From Eustoma russellianum (taxonomy: Eukaryota > Streptophyta > Magnoliopsida > Gentianales > Gentianaceae), in NCBI GenBank assembly GCA_036186865.1, contig AP025043.1, positions 35,549,657-35,613,656 of the forward strand: a DNA stretch of 64,000 nt, given 5' to 3'. Positions 10,191 to 22,699 of this stretch are shown here, piece after piece (position 1 is the first letter of the stretch; every line of letters begins with the position of its first letter). A program made the position numbers and the translations under genes. A model generated the notes under the pieces. The model had not been told where the DNA came from. It did not search any database and was given only the letters and a program-made list of their open reading frames with translations.

Positions 10191-13100
10191 TGTTACGACC
10201 CGAGATTCCGGGCTAGTGGAAATGATGAAAATAGAACGCAAATGCGATGCTGATGAAATTTCAGTGGAATTAAATTTCTATTTAGAATTAATAAAGACAT
10301 CGACATTAAATATCGGGGTTAGAAACACACATAAAAATAACATTAAGGTAAGTTAACGGATATAACGAGACTGGTTGGGACTAGACAATGACCGTATAGG
10401 ACATACAAGGTATTTAAATAAATTAGTCGGTAGCAACATAAGTCGATAGAGATAAATCAAAACGAATAAAAATACCCGATACGATAACTACAATACACAC
10501 TAGTATCATATTTTTTTCACTTTATCCTACTTGGAAACAAAAGACAAACCCTCTCCCCATCTTTCCCCAATGGCCGCCCCACCCCCTACACAAGTGGGAA
10601 GAATCTTCCACTTTTCTCACATGGCAAACAACCATCACCTATCTTACACACTTTCACAACCACTACTCACTTTCTTCTATCTTATTTCACATGCCACAAA
10701 ATAATAATTAATCTTCCTTTTCCTTCACCATTCACGACAAGCACTCCACAAAAGGAGAAGACAACTTTGCTATATTAATTATGCCCATCTTCCTTTTTCC
10801 TTATATAACTATAAACCACTATTGTCCCTCCACTTTATTACACAAAACAATTAACATTTCATCCCATTTTTCCTCTCCAACTTTCGGATGGAACAACACA
10901 AGGGAGAAGATTTCTTCTTCTTCATCTCAACCCACATAACAACTCCTACACTAAACTTAAACAACCCTCCATCATTCAAGCAAGGATTCAAGAGGTGTAA
11001 CAATTAGAATAGAAGAAAAACCAAGGTAAGAAACTCCATGAACTTAGGCTAAGTTATTCCATTCTTTTATCATTTTCATAAGTTACACACTAACTCTATT
11101 ATATATTTTTTTTAAACGTGAACAAGGATGGAGAAGGAATGTATTTTTCTTCACAACCAAGTGAAGAAACCCTCATTTAAGTGTAAGAAAGTGAATCAAG
11201 GCAAGTATTCTTCCTAGATCCTACATGGTTTTACAAATACTAAGTATGTATGTTCATATCAAAGTTAGATCATTATGTAGTATGTTCAAGATTGCTTCTC
11301 AAGAAATTATAGATCTATGTTGAGTAATAGGTATTTACATATATACACTTTATACATATACACGCATGCTATATACATATATATACATCATATATAAACA
11401 CGCATATATATACATATTATAAAATAGATACGTTGATATATATATATGTTTAAGTGTGTAGATCTTTATATGTATATACAGATTTACATATATATGTATA
11501 TATAGATATGTATGTATAGATGTGTAGATGCATATATACAAATACATGGTTTTGTATAAAAGTATGTATTTATATATATACGGTTTAGATATATATATGT
11601 ACGGATAGATGTATATATATACATATAAATATATCCGATTTTACATAAATATATATATATATATCAATGTTTTTAGGTTTATATATATAGATATATATAT
11701 ATATATATATACACGGCAAATATATATACATATACAATATATATACAAATCGTCCTTAAGGTCATTTCAAGGTTAAAATATGATTTTATATGTTTCATGT
11801 GTATATATGTGTAATATATATTTTAAAGAGATAAAATGAATAAGTTTTGGATATTATACAATATATCATAAAATGATTTATATATATATACTATATATAT
11901 ATATATTCGGCCATTGTGCCTTAGTGATAAAAATGATTTCATCATATTTTTATATGTAGTAAATATGTATATATGATGAATATGTTAAGATATGAAAATG
12001 AATAAGTTTTGGATATTATACAATATATCACAAAATAATTATATACATGTATATAGTTACTACATGTATTTCGGCTATGAGCCTTTTTGAGACTAAAAAT
12101 GACTTTCACATGTATTATGTACACATACAAGTATAATATATATGTTAAGATATAAAGCATATAAATTGTTTTACAAGTATATATATACATATACATATAA
12201 TCGGCCAATAGGCCTTTTGTGATAAAATGACTTTATCATAATTATACATATGTCTATATGTATGATGGATACGTTAAGTTATGAAAGTAGGTTAAGTATG
12301 TATTCTATGGAAAATGTTATAAAAAGGTATAAAAATATATGTAGTAAATATGTATATGTATATGCGCACAGCTACAAAGCATTTTATAATGTATGTGTAT
12401 GATTTGCTACATGTTATGTATACTAATATGTGTAGGTTATGATAAGATGTAGTTATGATGTAAGTTATGAAATTCATGATGATATGTTAAGGTAATTAGG
12501 AAATAAATGTTTTAGGTATTTAAGTTATGAATTATGAAATACATGTATGGAATAGATGTTACGAAAGTATTGTTGGATGAAAATTGTGAAAAGTGGGCTG
12601 ATTTGGGGATGCTATGGCCGAATGGCTATTCATGATGGTCAAAGTGGGATTTCCTTTAAGTTATGACATGTAGGATGAAAGTAAGTAAGCGATGTTGTTA
12701 TAAGATGTAGAATGACCAAAGTACCCTCATATGACTGAGTCTCATGCATGCATGAAAACAAGATTTGCTAAGGTATGTTGTCACATCTCATGTTTTGAAA
12801 GTTCATATGCATGTGAATAATAAACACGAGACGATTGATTCCGTCGACACACGATATGTTATGTTATGTTATGTTCATGATTACGATCATGTTATGTTCG
12901 CCAGTGTGACATCGGTACCAGGGTGGTAGATGTCAGGGGCATATGATTACGTATGTGGCTGAGTGTAACACCGGGTCTGTGACACGGAATCTCTGTCATA
13001 GCGCGTCACCGTTGGTACATGTACATATGTTATGATGTTTATGTCGTACATGTATTATATGGGGAATCAATCGGTATGTCGTGTGTTATTATTCTTAAGA

Positions 13101-14010
13101 AAAGTGCTATAGCCAATGATGAAAATGTTATGTCTTCATGTTATGAAAATGTAATGTCATGTAAGTTATGAATATGTCATTTTACGCAAGTTATGAAAAT
13201 CACGTCAAGTTATGAAATGTCATGTTTACGAAAAAGTCATGTTTACGAAAAGTCACTTTATGAAAAGTCATGTTTATTGCATCAGGTCATGACCATGCTA
13301 GCATATGTTACCTTCATAAGATCCTTAAGTTACGATATGATACCGTAAAAGATTCTTAAGTTATGATGTCATTGATTTTAGTATGAGTTATGAGTTAGAA
13401 GCTAAGTATGGACATGTTATGATGTTATGGACTAAGTACTATGATATGTAAGCATGTTATGTTGAGGAATTCTCCTTGTTTTATTCTCAAAGTTCATAAT
13501 ATGCCATACTAAGATTACTTTCTAAAATGCAAATATGTTATCTATTTTTGATACAAATGTTCATTAGACTTGTCACTCTATTTCCATGTATGATCCACAT
13601 GTCGTATCTAGAAAGACTACTTGCTGAGCGATTAAAAGACGATGGCTATCGCTCATACTTGCCTTTAATTATCATTTCCAGATAACAGATTCATTTACAG
13701 ATTTGTTGAGAACTGGCTAGAAGGATCACTGATAATGAAGAAACAGGTTGAGAGACTTGCTTCAAAGGCGTCAAGTCTTTATTTATGATGTAATTCAGAA
13801 AGTTTCAACATTATGTATATTTTGGTTGACAGAGAGTATGATATAGTACATTGCATGTCAATGATGATTTGTTTACGTTATGTTGCTTCCGCTTATCGAT
13901 CCATTATTCATGTCGACATGTACATGTATAGTATCGACGCTTTGTACTCTATGGAGTAGAGTACGGCGGGTGCACTGAGCCGGAACCCTGGTTTCAGGCG
14001 GGGCGCTACA
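10191..14010 (+). repeat. LARD-like element 3' LTR
   Basis: It starts TGTTACGACCCGAG and ends GGGGCGCTACA. It is collinear with the 5' LTR throughout. The inverted repeats at 12907-12935 (TGACATC / GATGTCA) and 12980-12998 (TGACA / TGTCA) are more perfect here than in the 5' LTR. Confidence 0.95.
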
Positions 14011-14015
14011 TGTAC
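14011..14015. other. 5 bp target-site duplication, right copy (TGTAC)
   Basis: Matches 5661-5665. Host sequence resumes with agttattgtaatg, as in copy B near 61578. Confidence 0.95.
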
Positions 14016-14543
14016 AGTTATTGTAATGATTTGTACAGGGACTTAAATATGATGGATATGTTAATTTTCTATTTGTGAAAATGGAGACGAATATGTAGAT
14101 TCATATGTTGTAAAATTATTTTTGTACCTCATCTCCACGATCTCATGGCAGATCTAAAGTGTTTACTTGCTGGGCGATTTATATTATCGCTCAATCTTTC
14201 CATTTAAATAAATTGCAGATAACATGGACCGCGCCACATGATACATAGAGGACGAGCCAGTGTTAGGCTACCCCTGATTGAGACGTAGACACCCGGGCCT
14301 TGCACTTAGATGTTTTATTTTGATGGTTACGTAATATGGACTTTTGGGACGATGATGCTTTGTAATATCGACTGTATTAAACCTTGTGTATTTTTGTAAA
14401 CATTTAAGTTTTATTGCTTTTGCTATGTCGATTCATGTCTCGTTAGTGATGTGCATATGATTGGTATCGACGCCTTGTACTTCTTTTAGTAGAGTACGGC
14501 GGATGTACCGTTTCGAGATCATAGTCTCGGGTGGGGCGCTACA
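14016..14543 (+). repeat. Host Gypsy LTR fragment, copy A, right part
   Basis: Continuation of 5338-5665. It contains the ACTTGC hairpin at 14171-14193 (TGGGCGAT / ATCGCTCA) and ends in gtggggcgctaca, the same terminus as the LARD LTRs. No PBS follows, so this is the outer 3' end of a solo or 3' LTR. Copy B is 61578-62129. Confidence 0.82.
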
Positions 14544-14589
14544 GTTTTTCTATCATTTCTTAACCTTGTTGAATTTCCTTATTCTTTTC

Positions 14590-15558
14590 TGTTGGACCTG
14601 CATAACACTACTACAAAGGAGTGAGTAGTGGTTAAGGAGTGAGTAGTGGTTAGCAAAATATAACACTGTTTTTAAAAACCTTTTAAAGCCCCTCAAGAAC
14701 AGATTCTAGAGTTTTTAGGAAAAAAAATCTTTTGACACACAATTCAAAAAGTCTCTTATACTATCTAAAATTGAAATATAATGTGTTATTTTAAATCCCT
14801 CTTTTTTAACCCTTCATATAACTTTAAACTTTTAATTACTCAATATGGACAGATTGGATCGAAAAGGTTGTCTAACTTTGTGCAATTTAAATTTTTTTGT
14901 GTGCTAATCCAACAAACATTGATTTTTATGTCAAATTAAACCTTATGATTTATATTTTACTTTGTCAAAAGGCCTTGACTAGAAAACATGTGTAACTATT
15001 TTTCAAAGACACGTTTTTTCTAAACTCGTCAATCTACCGACAGAATGCAGCAATAAATTTCAAAGATCTGATTGACTATTTTTTTCATTCCTCAAATTAG
15101 ATGATTCATATGGCAAAAGAAAGTACACAGACTAAAATTTGTTCTCACTAAAAATGGATTTTTTTCCTCAAAGTTTTACTATTTTAAACGTATGTTCAAA
15201 GTGGAGTATAAAAACTACCAAAACGGACAAAAAAAGAAGAAGACAAAAACTCAATGATTTTTTTTATCCTACTTCGTTATTTGTGACCTATTCCATTCTC
15301 AATGAATATTTTCTTTTGTTTTTTTGAATAACACCAATATCAACATTTACATTAAAAAGCACTTGATTCTAGGAATATGCACCAAACCATAATGAAGTCT
15401 TAATTTTCAGCACCTTATGCACCATTTAACCTAGACCTTAACAACTACGGATTAGACTTTATGACTTTGGTTTATGATTTACAAGTTAATGAGTCAAGGA
15501 AGGTTCAAATACACCAAACAAATATCAGCAACAATGGTTGCTGGGCGTTTTTAAGAAG
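14590..15558 (-). repeat. Decayed SIRE-type LTR remnant, copy A
   Basis: The left edge, tgttggacctgcataacactac, is the reverse complement of the end shared by SIRE-type LTRs in this window (tagtggtgccttacaggtcc). It continues with the conserved TTTTTAAAAACC stretch and a long AT-rich body. A short duplication, 'gtgagtagtggtta', lies near 14625-14652. The segment is collinear with 62176-63140. No genuine gene. Confidence 0.6.
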
Positions 15559-16449
15559 GGGGAAGAAGGAAGATGTATAGAAGAGGTGGCAAATGCTTCC
15601 ATCTTCACTGCTCCACCTAGGACCAACTTGAGTGGCATTTTTAATAATAATAATGACATGGAATTGAGCCATAAAATCTAGAGATAGAGTCCTAAAGTAG
15701 AGGATAATGGGAGGTTGTAGTTTTGTAATCATCACATATTTTGTCTCTAACTTCTCGACCTCTTGGAATGGATAAGGGTTGTAGCTTTGTAATCATTACA
15801 TATTTCAGCTTCTTTTCCTCTACAAATGGCGCCCATAAGTAGACTTGGATTCCATGTTGGCATTTAGAATGGTCACCAAGCTTATAAGGCAAGATATAAT
15901 TTGTTGAAGCCTTGTAATCTTGCTTAGTTCGTTAGAAACTAGTGGACCATATAGACTTCTTGCTTTTGAGCTTGACTAGGTGAGGAGATTTGATTTTTGA
16001 GCAAATAAGGTGGGATAATGTTTAGAGTAGTTAGCCTTATAAACTCCACCTTTTGAATTCAAATAATCTTCAACAAATAGCAACTTTGAGGAGATTCTGA
16101 TTCTCTTTTTCTCTCATATGGCCATCCATACATGCCCCTTTAGAAGTATCAAAATCTTTAAAACAACAAGATAGGAGCAAATCTGTGACAAACTACCTTT
16201 GCAGCAATTTTGTGACAAACTCTTGACTAATTTCCTTCTTTATTTTTGGCTAAAATATCCATCCAAAATATAACATATATTCTGTAAAAATAATAATAAA
16301 GAATTCAAAATTTGTGTGGTAGAAAGATTCCACAAAATATGTCTTGAAACAATAAGTTGCTGGCTCATAGGACATATGACAAGTCTAGATACATGGTTGA
16401 CTTTTTCCTCCTCTTGCCTGCCCTTTGCATGTGTTTTAGATGTAGGGCT
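15559..16449. other. Unassigned AT-rich intergenic or decayed repeat sequence
   Basis: I see no gene, LTR end or RNA gene. Two diverged copies of a 'gttgtagttttgtaatcatcac' segment occur near 15715 and 15778. Short open frames here show no recognisable domain. Confidence 0.4.
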
Positions 16450-17090
16450 TGTATAGCACTACTAGAAGGCAAGATTGAATACTAGGTGCAAAAAATTAGA
16501 CTTTTAAGTATGCATGAATAAGAGAATTGTGTTTATAGTCTTTAAAGATTTTGAAAATAAGGAGAGAAGGCTAGAAAAGATGTGTAACTATTTTTCAAAG
16601 ACATGTTTTTTTTTTTTTGTAAACTCGTCAATCTGCCGACATAATGTAGCAACAAATTTCAAAGATCTGATTGATTTGCTTTTCATTCCTCCAATTAGAT
16701 GATTCCTATGGCAAAAGCAAGTACACATGCTAAAGTTTGTTCTCACTAATAATGGATTTTTTTTCAAAGTTATACTATTTTAAATGTCAGTTCAAAGTGG
16801 ATTATAAAAACTATCAAAATGGACAAAAACATAAAGAAGACAAAACAAAAGGATTCGTCCTAATTCTGTCGTTGTGGCATACTCCAGTCTCAATGAAGAC
16901 TTTTCTTTTGTTTTTGAATAATACCAATATCAACTTTTACTTTAAAAAACACTTGATTCTAGGAATATGCACCTACCCTAATCAAGACTTAATTTTCAAC
17001 ACCTTAAGCACCTTTTCATCTAGACCTTAACAACTAAGAATTAGACATTATGACGTTGGTTTATCATTTACAAGTTCATGAGTCAAGGTA
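16450..17090 (-). repeat. SIRE-type LTR remnant, second copy
   Basis: It starts tgtatagcactactagaagg, the reverse complement of a SIRE-type LTR end. From about 16575 it is collinear with 14985-15500 (the 'tgtgtaactatttttcaaag' segment onward). It is cut at 17091 by the Copia LTR inside the word gagtcaagg. Confidence 0.6.
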
Positions 17091-17505
17091 TGGAGAAAAT
17101 AACACGAATATCACACAATTAACACTTGATATGATAGGAAAATCGCTTATTATTCAAGACAACACTAAGTTCATACATATATACACGTCTACTGCAACGA
17201 CTAGAAGCGCCAGACAATGACGGGCCAACGGCTATTTCAGCCGGGTAAGATCTTCTAGATAAAAATGAATTTAATCATTAAAATGATGATTTATCTAATG
17301 TCTTATGATTAAACAATGATTATGCATAATTAAATAATGATTCTAAACAAAATTCAAGGAGAATAAAGTTCAAGAATAGGTGTTCGACGCTTAGAATAAA
17401 CTGTTCGATGAAATGCCTCAAAGAGAATTTCTGATGTTGAACACACTGGAATCATTTCTGCGCTTTTAGTCTGATTATTCACCCGATGCACTCTGTATTC
17501 TAACA
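17091..17505 (-). repeat. Copia element 3' LTR (415 bp)
   Basis: On the minus strand it begins TGTTAGAATACAGAG directly after a polypurine tract and ends at 17091 near ...TTTTCTCCA. The short LTR is typical of many plant Copia families. The left flank matches the host remnant, supporting the outer boundary. Confidence 0.8.
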
Positions 17506-17518
17506 TTCCCCCTCAAGT
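17506..17518 (-). other. Copia polypurine tract
   Basis: Minus strand CTTGAGGGGGAA immediately before the LTR start at 17505. Confidence 0.85.
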
Positions 17519-18390
17519 TAGGGTTGTAGATGTTGACACAACTTAGCTTGTCAAGTAATGTCCTGAAGATTTGAACACTCACTGGTTTGGTTAGCACATT
17601 TGCAATCTGGGCTTTGGATCTGATGAGGTGGAGTTTGAGCACTTTGTCCTCAATCTTTTCCCTTACGAAGTGGCTATCTATCTTAATATGTTTGGACTTG
17701 TCATGCTGCACATGATTCTAAGTCATGTGGATTGTAGATACATTGTCATAATATACATGAATAGGTAGCTGAACATCCAGTTTAGGTCCTTCATAACCCT
17801 GTTGATCCATAAGCCTTCACATACTCAAGAGACAGAGCCTTAGTTCAGCCTCAGCACTGCTCCTGGAGATAACATGCTGCTTCTTGCTTCTCCATGTAAT
17901 CAGGTATCTCCATAAATAAGAGACATATCAAAGGTTGATCTCATATCAGTTCTGGACCCAGCACAATCAGCATCAACGGAAACATTAATATCCATGTCTT
18001 GTGTTCTTTTGAAAAAAAGTCCCTGACCAGGAGCAGATTTTAGGTATCTCAAGATTCTTAAAGCATAGTTATAATGTCCAACAGTAGGATTATGCATGAA
18101 TTGGCTAACGAAACTTACCCCATAGTAGATGTCTGGTCTAGTATGAGACAATTATATCAACTTACCTGTTAACCTCTGATACCTCTGTTTGTCAATATAA
18201 CCTGAATCCTATACCTCCTTTGGTCTGGACCCATGCTCAACTGGGGTACTAGCAGGTTTACAGTTTTTCATTCTAGCGTCTTGCAACAGATTTAATATAT
18301 ACTTTCTTTTGGAAAATACAAATGCCACTAGAGGATCTTAAGACTTCCATGCCGAAAAAATATCTTACCTGTCCTAAATCTTGTAAGACC
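17519..18390 (-). pseudogene. Copia pol remnant (RT end and RNase H)
   Basis: Minus-strand open pieces reach from the RT to the RNase H end of a Ty1/Copia polyprotein, which would copy the element's RNA to DNA in a virus-like particle. LGQVRYFFGMEVLRSSSGICIFQKK (18273-18390) is the RT C-terminal block. SHTRPDIYYGVSFVSQFMHNPTVGHYNYALRILRYLK (within 17900-18151) is the start of RNase H. KHIKIDSHFVREKI...VLTKPV (17519-17711) is its end. The pieces are separated by stops and indels. Upstream gag, protease, integrase and the RT catalytic core are missing because a SIRE-type LTR joins at 18391. Confidence 0.88.
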
Positions 18391-19853
18391 TGTATAGCAC
18401 CACTAGAAGGGGGGAGGGGTTGAATAGTGGGTGCGGAAAATTTGTTTTTTAAAAACTTTTGAACCAAAAACCTCACTTCTGAAAACAGTTTCTGTTTTCA
18501 TATCCTGATTTGAAATAATTAAACGACCTAGTTGTAGTCCTCAAAAAATTGTGAAATTTGTTGAGTGAACTCTCAGATGTTATAAGTGACTCACGAAAAT
18601 TTCAAATTAAAAATCCGCTCCTAACCCCTTGAAAATATAATTTGGGTCAGATTGCACAGATTTGCCAAAAATAGTAATCCGACTTGAAAATTTTATTCCT
18701 ATTAATTGGTGACTCCAAATGGTCTGAAAATTTAATGAAAAGACCCTCAAGATATGTATTTGAACGGATCGAAACAGTGTTTTGAAAATTCTTTTGGGAA
18801 GTAAGTCAACATGTTGATATTCTCAACCTTTGCAAATCTGAAAATCAGATTGTACTAGTCTCAGAACTGTTCGCATTTGACTGACTTATACTTATCCAAA
18901 TAAGTTGAACCTTATGCCAAATGAAAGCTAAGATATGTGGCTATGTTTCTGAAAAAATTGTGTAATTTTTGAGAATCGTTCACTATTTTTTCTTTTGCAA
19001 CGAAATTGATACAGAATGCTGGAAACTGAAAGTAAAGTGTAGTAAAGTAAGAACACCAAGGATTTTATACTGGTTCGGTTAAATAACCCTACTTCAGTCT
19101 TCGAAGACACCTTCCTTGGTTATCACTAAAAACCAAAAACACCTTACCTCAAGGGTGACTGGAGTTACACACTAACTCCACCCTTTTACAAAGAATACAA
19201 TCGAGCAAACGAATCACGGACACCACCACCGATTGAATGAAGGTTTGATCACTCCTTGATCAACCTTTTACAACAATGAATGAGTGTGGGTGGTATATTC
19301 AAAGCCTATACAATGTTTAGAATATATGAACAATAGGCTTGAGAGAAGAAGAAGAAGAAAGAAGAAGAGAAGAAGAAAGTAGTAGAGCTTCTTGCACTTG
19401 AGAGAATATGAGTTGTCTTCGACTTGTTTGCACTATCCTCTTCTTTTTATGCATGTGTGCCCCCCCCTTTAGGGTTTCTTACTTCTTGGGAATTCTCTTT
19501 AATGTCCTTTGAAGATTGCCTTGTGTAGAGATGGCACCATCTTGCTTACTTGGTACAACATGATTGGAAGGATGACTTGACCTTGCTTACTTGTCACTTG
19601 ATGATTGGTTCAACTTGGCATCCTTTAATGAGCTGTAAAATCTGGAAAAAAACTCATAAAACATGTGCTCAAAAGTAGTCAAAATATTTCCATACTACCA
19701 CACATCAATCCCTTAAGTTTTGGGATGCAAATTAAGATGCATTTAGAGCCATAAAAACGCCACTCTTAGTAGCATGTGCTGAATTTTCAGTGTGTGTTGC
19801 ATTTTGAAATCTTTCCTTGTGTGGTGCCGTCTTCAATGTTACCAATGTTGTGT
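18391..19853 (-). repeat. Truncated SIRE-type LTR
   Basis: The left edge tgtatagcaccactagaagg is the reverse complement of the LTR 3' end. It is followed by the conserved 'cccctt..gggtgcggaaaa', TTTTTAAAAAC and 'aaccgaaccagtata' segments in reverse. It carries the AAGCCTAT/ATAGGCTT inverted repeat (near 19300-19350) and AAGAAGA runs. The 5' part of the LTR is missing: at about 19853 the sequence becomes Gypsy LTR. Confidence 0.75.
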
Positions 19854-22203
19854 GGCCTGAACGGTCATAATCATAGTTAGGTATATTCTCTCTGGGCCTG
19901 AACGGTCATAATCATAGTCAGGTCTATTCTCTCCGGGCCTGAATGGTCATAATAATTAGATCAATTAACCCCGGATCTGGAGCGGGTCATGCTGGCCAGA
20001 AACATACGGTACCGATGGAAAGCGTTCTTTTCAAAACAGAATCTTTTCTTTTTAAAAAACGCTTTTCGCCATTCTTTGTCATAAAATCAGTTTCATAAAT
20101 CATGTAAGTGACGATGATGCAATGTATGACGTGCACTATGCAATTCGTGACATAATGCGACGCATACATACCTGTATGTTCTTATTCTTTAGGCTGGGAA
20201 AAATTTCCAGATTTGTCATTCTGTTCATGCGGCCTAGAATCCTCATAATTTCGGCCCCTCCTCATAATTTCTTAACATACGTGCGCATAAGGGTGTCTTT
20301 TCTCCTCGTCATAAAATTTTCAAACATTTCGAGACATGTAAGACCCTTAAACTATTAAGTTACCAAACAGGGTACTGCTGAATTCAGCAGTGCAATACCC
20401 CTCTTTTACCTTTCTTTCAAGCCCAATAAGATTTATTTAATTTGGGCCAAACCTGGAAAAAATACTATAAAAATGCCAATAAATATTGTGCATAATCCCA
20501 AGCCGATTAAACAGGTCTAAATCACAAGAACGAAGCCTCCAGTTAGTTCCGTAATTTCAGCCTAATGTTCCAGTTTAGTAGCGTTCGCTTTACTTTGGTA
20601 TTTACCCCTAAAAATAATTATTACAGGCTGATTAATTTACACAGACATGCTCATCTATGTCCTAAGTCTTTATCATAAAATTTCCGGTGTAAAATAATAA
20701 CTTTCAAGGTGTCATTTATTCACTTTTCCGAAACGGCTACATGCTGATTTCTGAAGTGGCCAGTTTTACTACGAATTTTATTGTGACCAAACCGTAAGTC
20801 CTATTTCAAAAATTCCAGCTCTCAGACTTATTAAACACATAGGGCTAGCATTCTACCAAAAATCAGCCCATTTTCATATTTGTAAGATCCATTTTTGGCT
20901 CCATCAACAAGTCACTTAAATTCTGTCCAGTCCAGTAATTCCAGCTTGACCAGTTTTACTAAAAATTCCATTAAAAATAAACCATAACTTATTTTACCAA
21001 AATTCCAACTCTCATATTTACTATACACATAGGGCTAATACCATATCAAAAATTAGCTTAATTTCATACTTCTAAGATCCATTTTCAGGTCTTTCAAAAC
21101 GTCACGTTATTCTGCCCTGTTCTAGTAATTTCCATTTTTGTCACTTTTCCTTACTAAAAGTGTTCCAACTTGAGTTATTCTTCATAAATGGCTCACTAAT
21201 CATCAAATACACTTTTTAGCATAAACTTTGCAGGTTCTAGTACATTCTAAGGTCATCTACAAATCATTTCAAAACAGTTTTAAAGGTTACACATAGCACA
21301 CCTTGAATTTGCACATTTTGTACATAGTAAAATCTATTCATGGCACATCTAATTCGTATGTCCCATATCCCTCAAAACAGCCCGTTTTCACTCACATGCA
21401 AGAGCTTAAATTATGTTTCCATCATGAACATACCACACCTAGGTCATAAAGCACAAAACTTACATACATTCTTTACCCCACCAAGTTACAATCTTTCACA
21501 AGAATAATATTTATCCCAACTTTCATCCAACCGTCCCGCTTACATGCCAAAGAAGAGAAATTTGCCACATTTATCTTAGACAAGCCTCATATTCATACTC
21601 AAAAAGGGCAAAGAATCCACCTTTGAAGGAATCTCATACATGCAAGCCACTATTCTTAAGAAATCCGAAAATTTCATGCTTCAAGCTTAGCACTTTACAT
21701 CTAAGATTAAAACTTAGTAACATCTAGACATCCAAGCGTATACTTTCACACACAAGTAATGAATATTTATAGTGTACTTGCCTTCATAGATCTTAAGCCT
21801 TGTTTGAATCTTTGTTGAACAAGAAATGTCTCCTTCCACCCTTTTCCTATCATAAACGGTTTTAGGGTAGGGGTATTTGTTAGCCATCTTTCTAAATGCA
21901 CAATAAAACTTAGCTTGAGGCTTAGATGGTCTTACCAAAGTGATTCTTGAATGGTGAGATGATTCTAACCCACCAAGAAGCCAATCTTCCTTAGCTCTTC
22001 AAAATTCTTCACCTAGTGACCTCTTGAAGGTCACAGTTTCCACAAGAAACAAGTGTATCTTGTGAGCTTTACCATGTAAACATAAAACCTTTTTAAGGAG
22101 TGTAGAGTGCACTCACCTAAACAAAGTTAACTTGGATGAGTCTAGAATCTTCTTGGGTCCTCTTGACCGTATGCCTTGGGCCGCTTGTAACTTTTGCTTT
22201 ATG
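19854..22203 (-). repeat. Gypsy 3' LTR remnant
   Basis: Collinear with parts of the LTRs at 34939-38770 and 49778-54221. It includes the inverted-repeat array at 19878-19979, the 'gtactgctgaattcagcagt' segment, runs of 'aaaaattccaactct', and the 'gtgacctcttgaaggtcac' inverted repeat near 22017. Both ends are truncated: the LTR 3' end at 19853 and the U3 start at about 22203, where it is joined to pol. Confidence 0.8.
19878..19979 (-). repeat. Stem-variable inverted-repeat array (3 units)
   Basis: CAGGTC (19919-19924) pairs with GGCCTG (19936-19941) through one G-T pair. TAGATC (19957-19962) pairs with GATCTG (19974-19979). A decayed unit lies at 19878-19900. The units are separated by a 'gaacggtcata' linker. 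Confidence 0.6.
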
Positions 22204-22699
22204 ATTTTTTTTCTCTTGAGTCTGCTCTACTAGATCAGGTCGAGTGAGAATCTTGTCTCCTATTTCATCCCAGTAGAGCAGAGAACGGCATTTCCTTCCA
22301 TAGAGTGCTTCCTACGGGGCCATCCCTATGGATCGATGGTAATTGTTGTTATAAGAAAATTCTACTAGCTTGAGACTTCGATCCCAGCTTCCCCCAAAGT
22401 CAAGTACATAGGATCGCAACATGTCTTCCAATGTCTGAATGGTCCTTTCCGATTGACCATCAGTTTGGGGATGGAATGCCGAGCTCATGTGGATCTCAGT
22501 GCCCATTGTTTTCTAAAAAGCTGTCCAAAATCGTGATGTGAAACGAGGATCGCGGTCACACACGATACTTAGGGGTACTCCATGAAGACTCACAATTTGT
22601 TCCACGTACATCGTAGCCAATTTCTCCATTGGAGCCTTGATTGTCATAGCCATGAAATGGGCGGACTTTCTTAGATGATCAACAACCACCCAAATGGTA
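22204..22699 (-). pseudogene. Gypsy integrase core fragment
   Basis: The translated minus strand shows the WVVVDHL and SAHF region, then GTEIHMSSAFHPQTDGQSERTIQTLEDMLRSYV, the catalytic-core segment of Gypsy integrase after its second Asp and including the Glu region. It ends in a GRKCRS-like segment that in intact elements precedes the C-terminal domain. A stop codon precedes GTEIHMS and another follows GMAP. The first catalytic Asp segment is missing, replaced by the filler duplication at 22705-22773. The rest of the C-terminus is lost at about 22204, where LTR sequence begins. Confidence 0.85.

Larger units (their letters stand above)
5666..14010 (+). mobile_element. Complete LARD-like LTR retrotransposon with giant LTRs and 676 bp interior
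   Basis: Two direct repeats of 3849 and 3820 bp flank a 676 bp interior. The interior begins with a tRNA-Met-type PBS and ends with a polypurine tract directly before the 3' LTR. Target duplications TGTAC flank the whole. Nothing codes for gag or pol. Size and layout fit a large retrotransposon derivative (LARD), although the interior is much shorter than in described LARDs, so a Gypsy-derived TRIM-like element with oversized LTRs is an equally fair description. Apart from TA-tract lengths, the LTRs differ at only about 1-2% of positions by eye, so insertion was fairly recent. Confidence 0.93.

Noticed and set aside
5666..14010. Simple tandem duplication of 3.8 kb
   Set aside because: Target duplications, PBS, polypurine tract and the empty paralogous site show a retrotransposon.
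15505..15892. Two short minus-strand frames
   Set aside because: No domain, and low-complexity duplicated sequence. I could not support a gene.
18273..18476. Single Copia frame of 67 codons
   Set aside because: Only 18273-18390 is Copia. The first codons are read from the adjoining SIRE-type LTR, so the frame as a whole is chimeric by chance.
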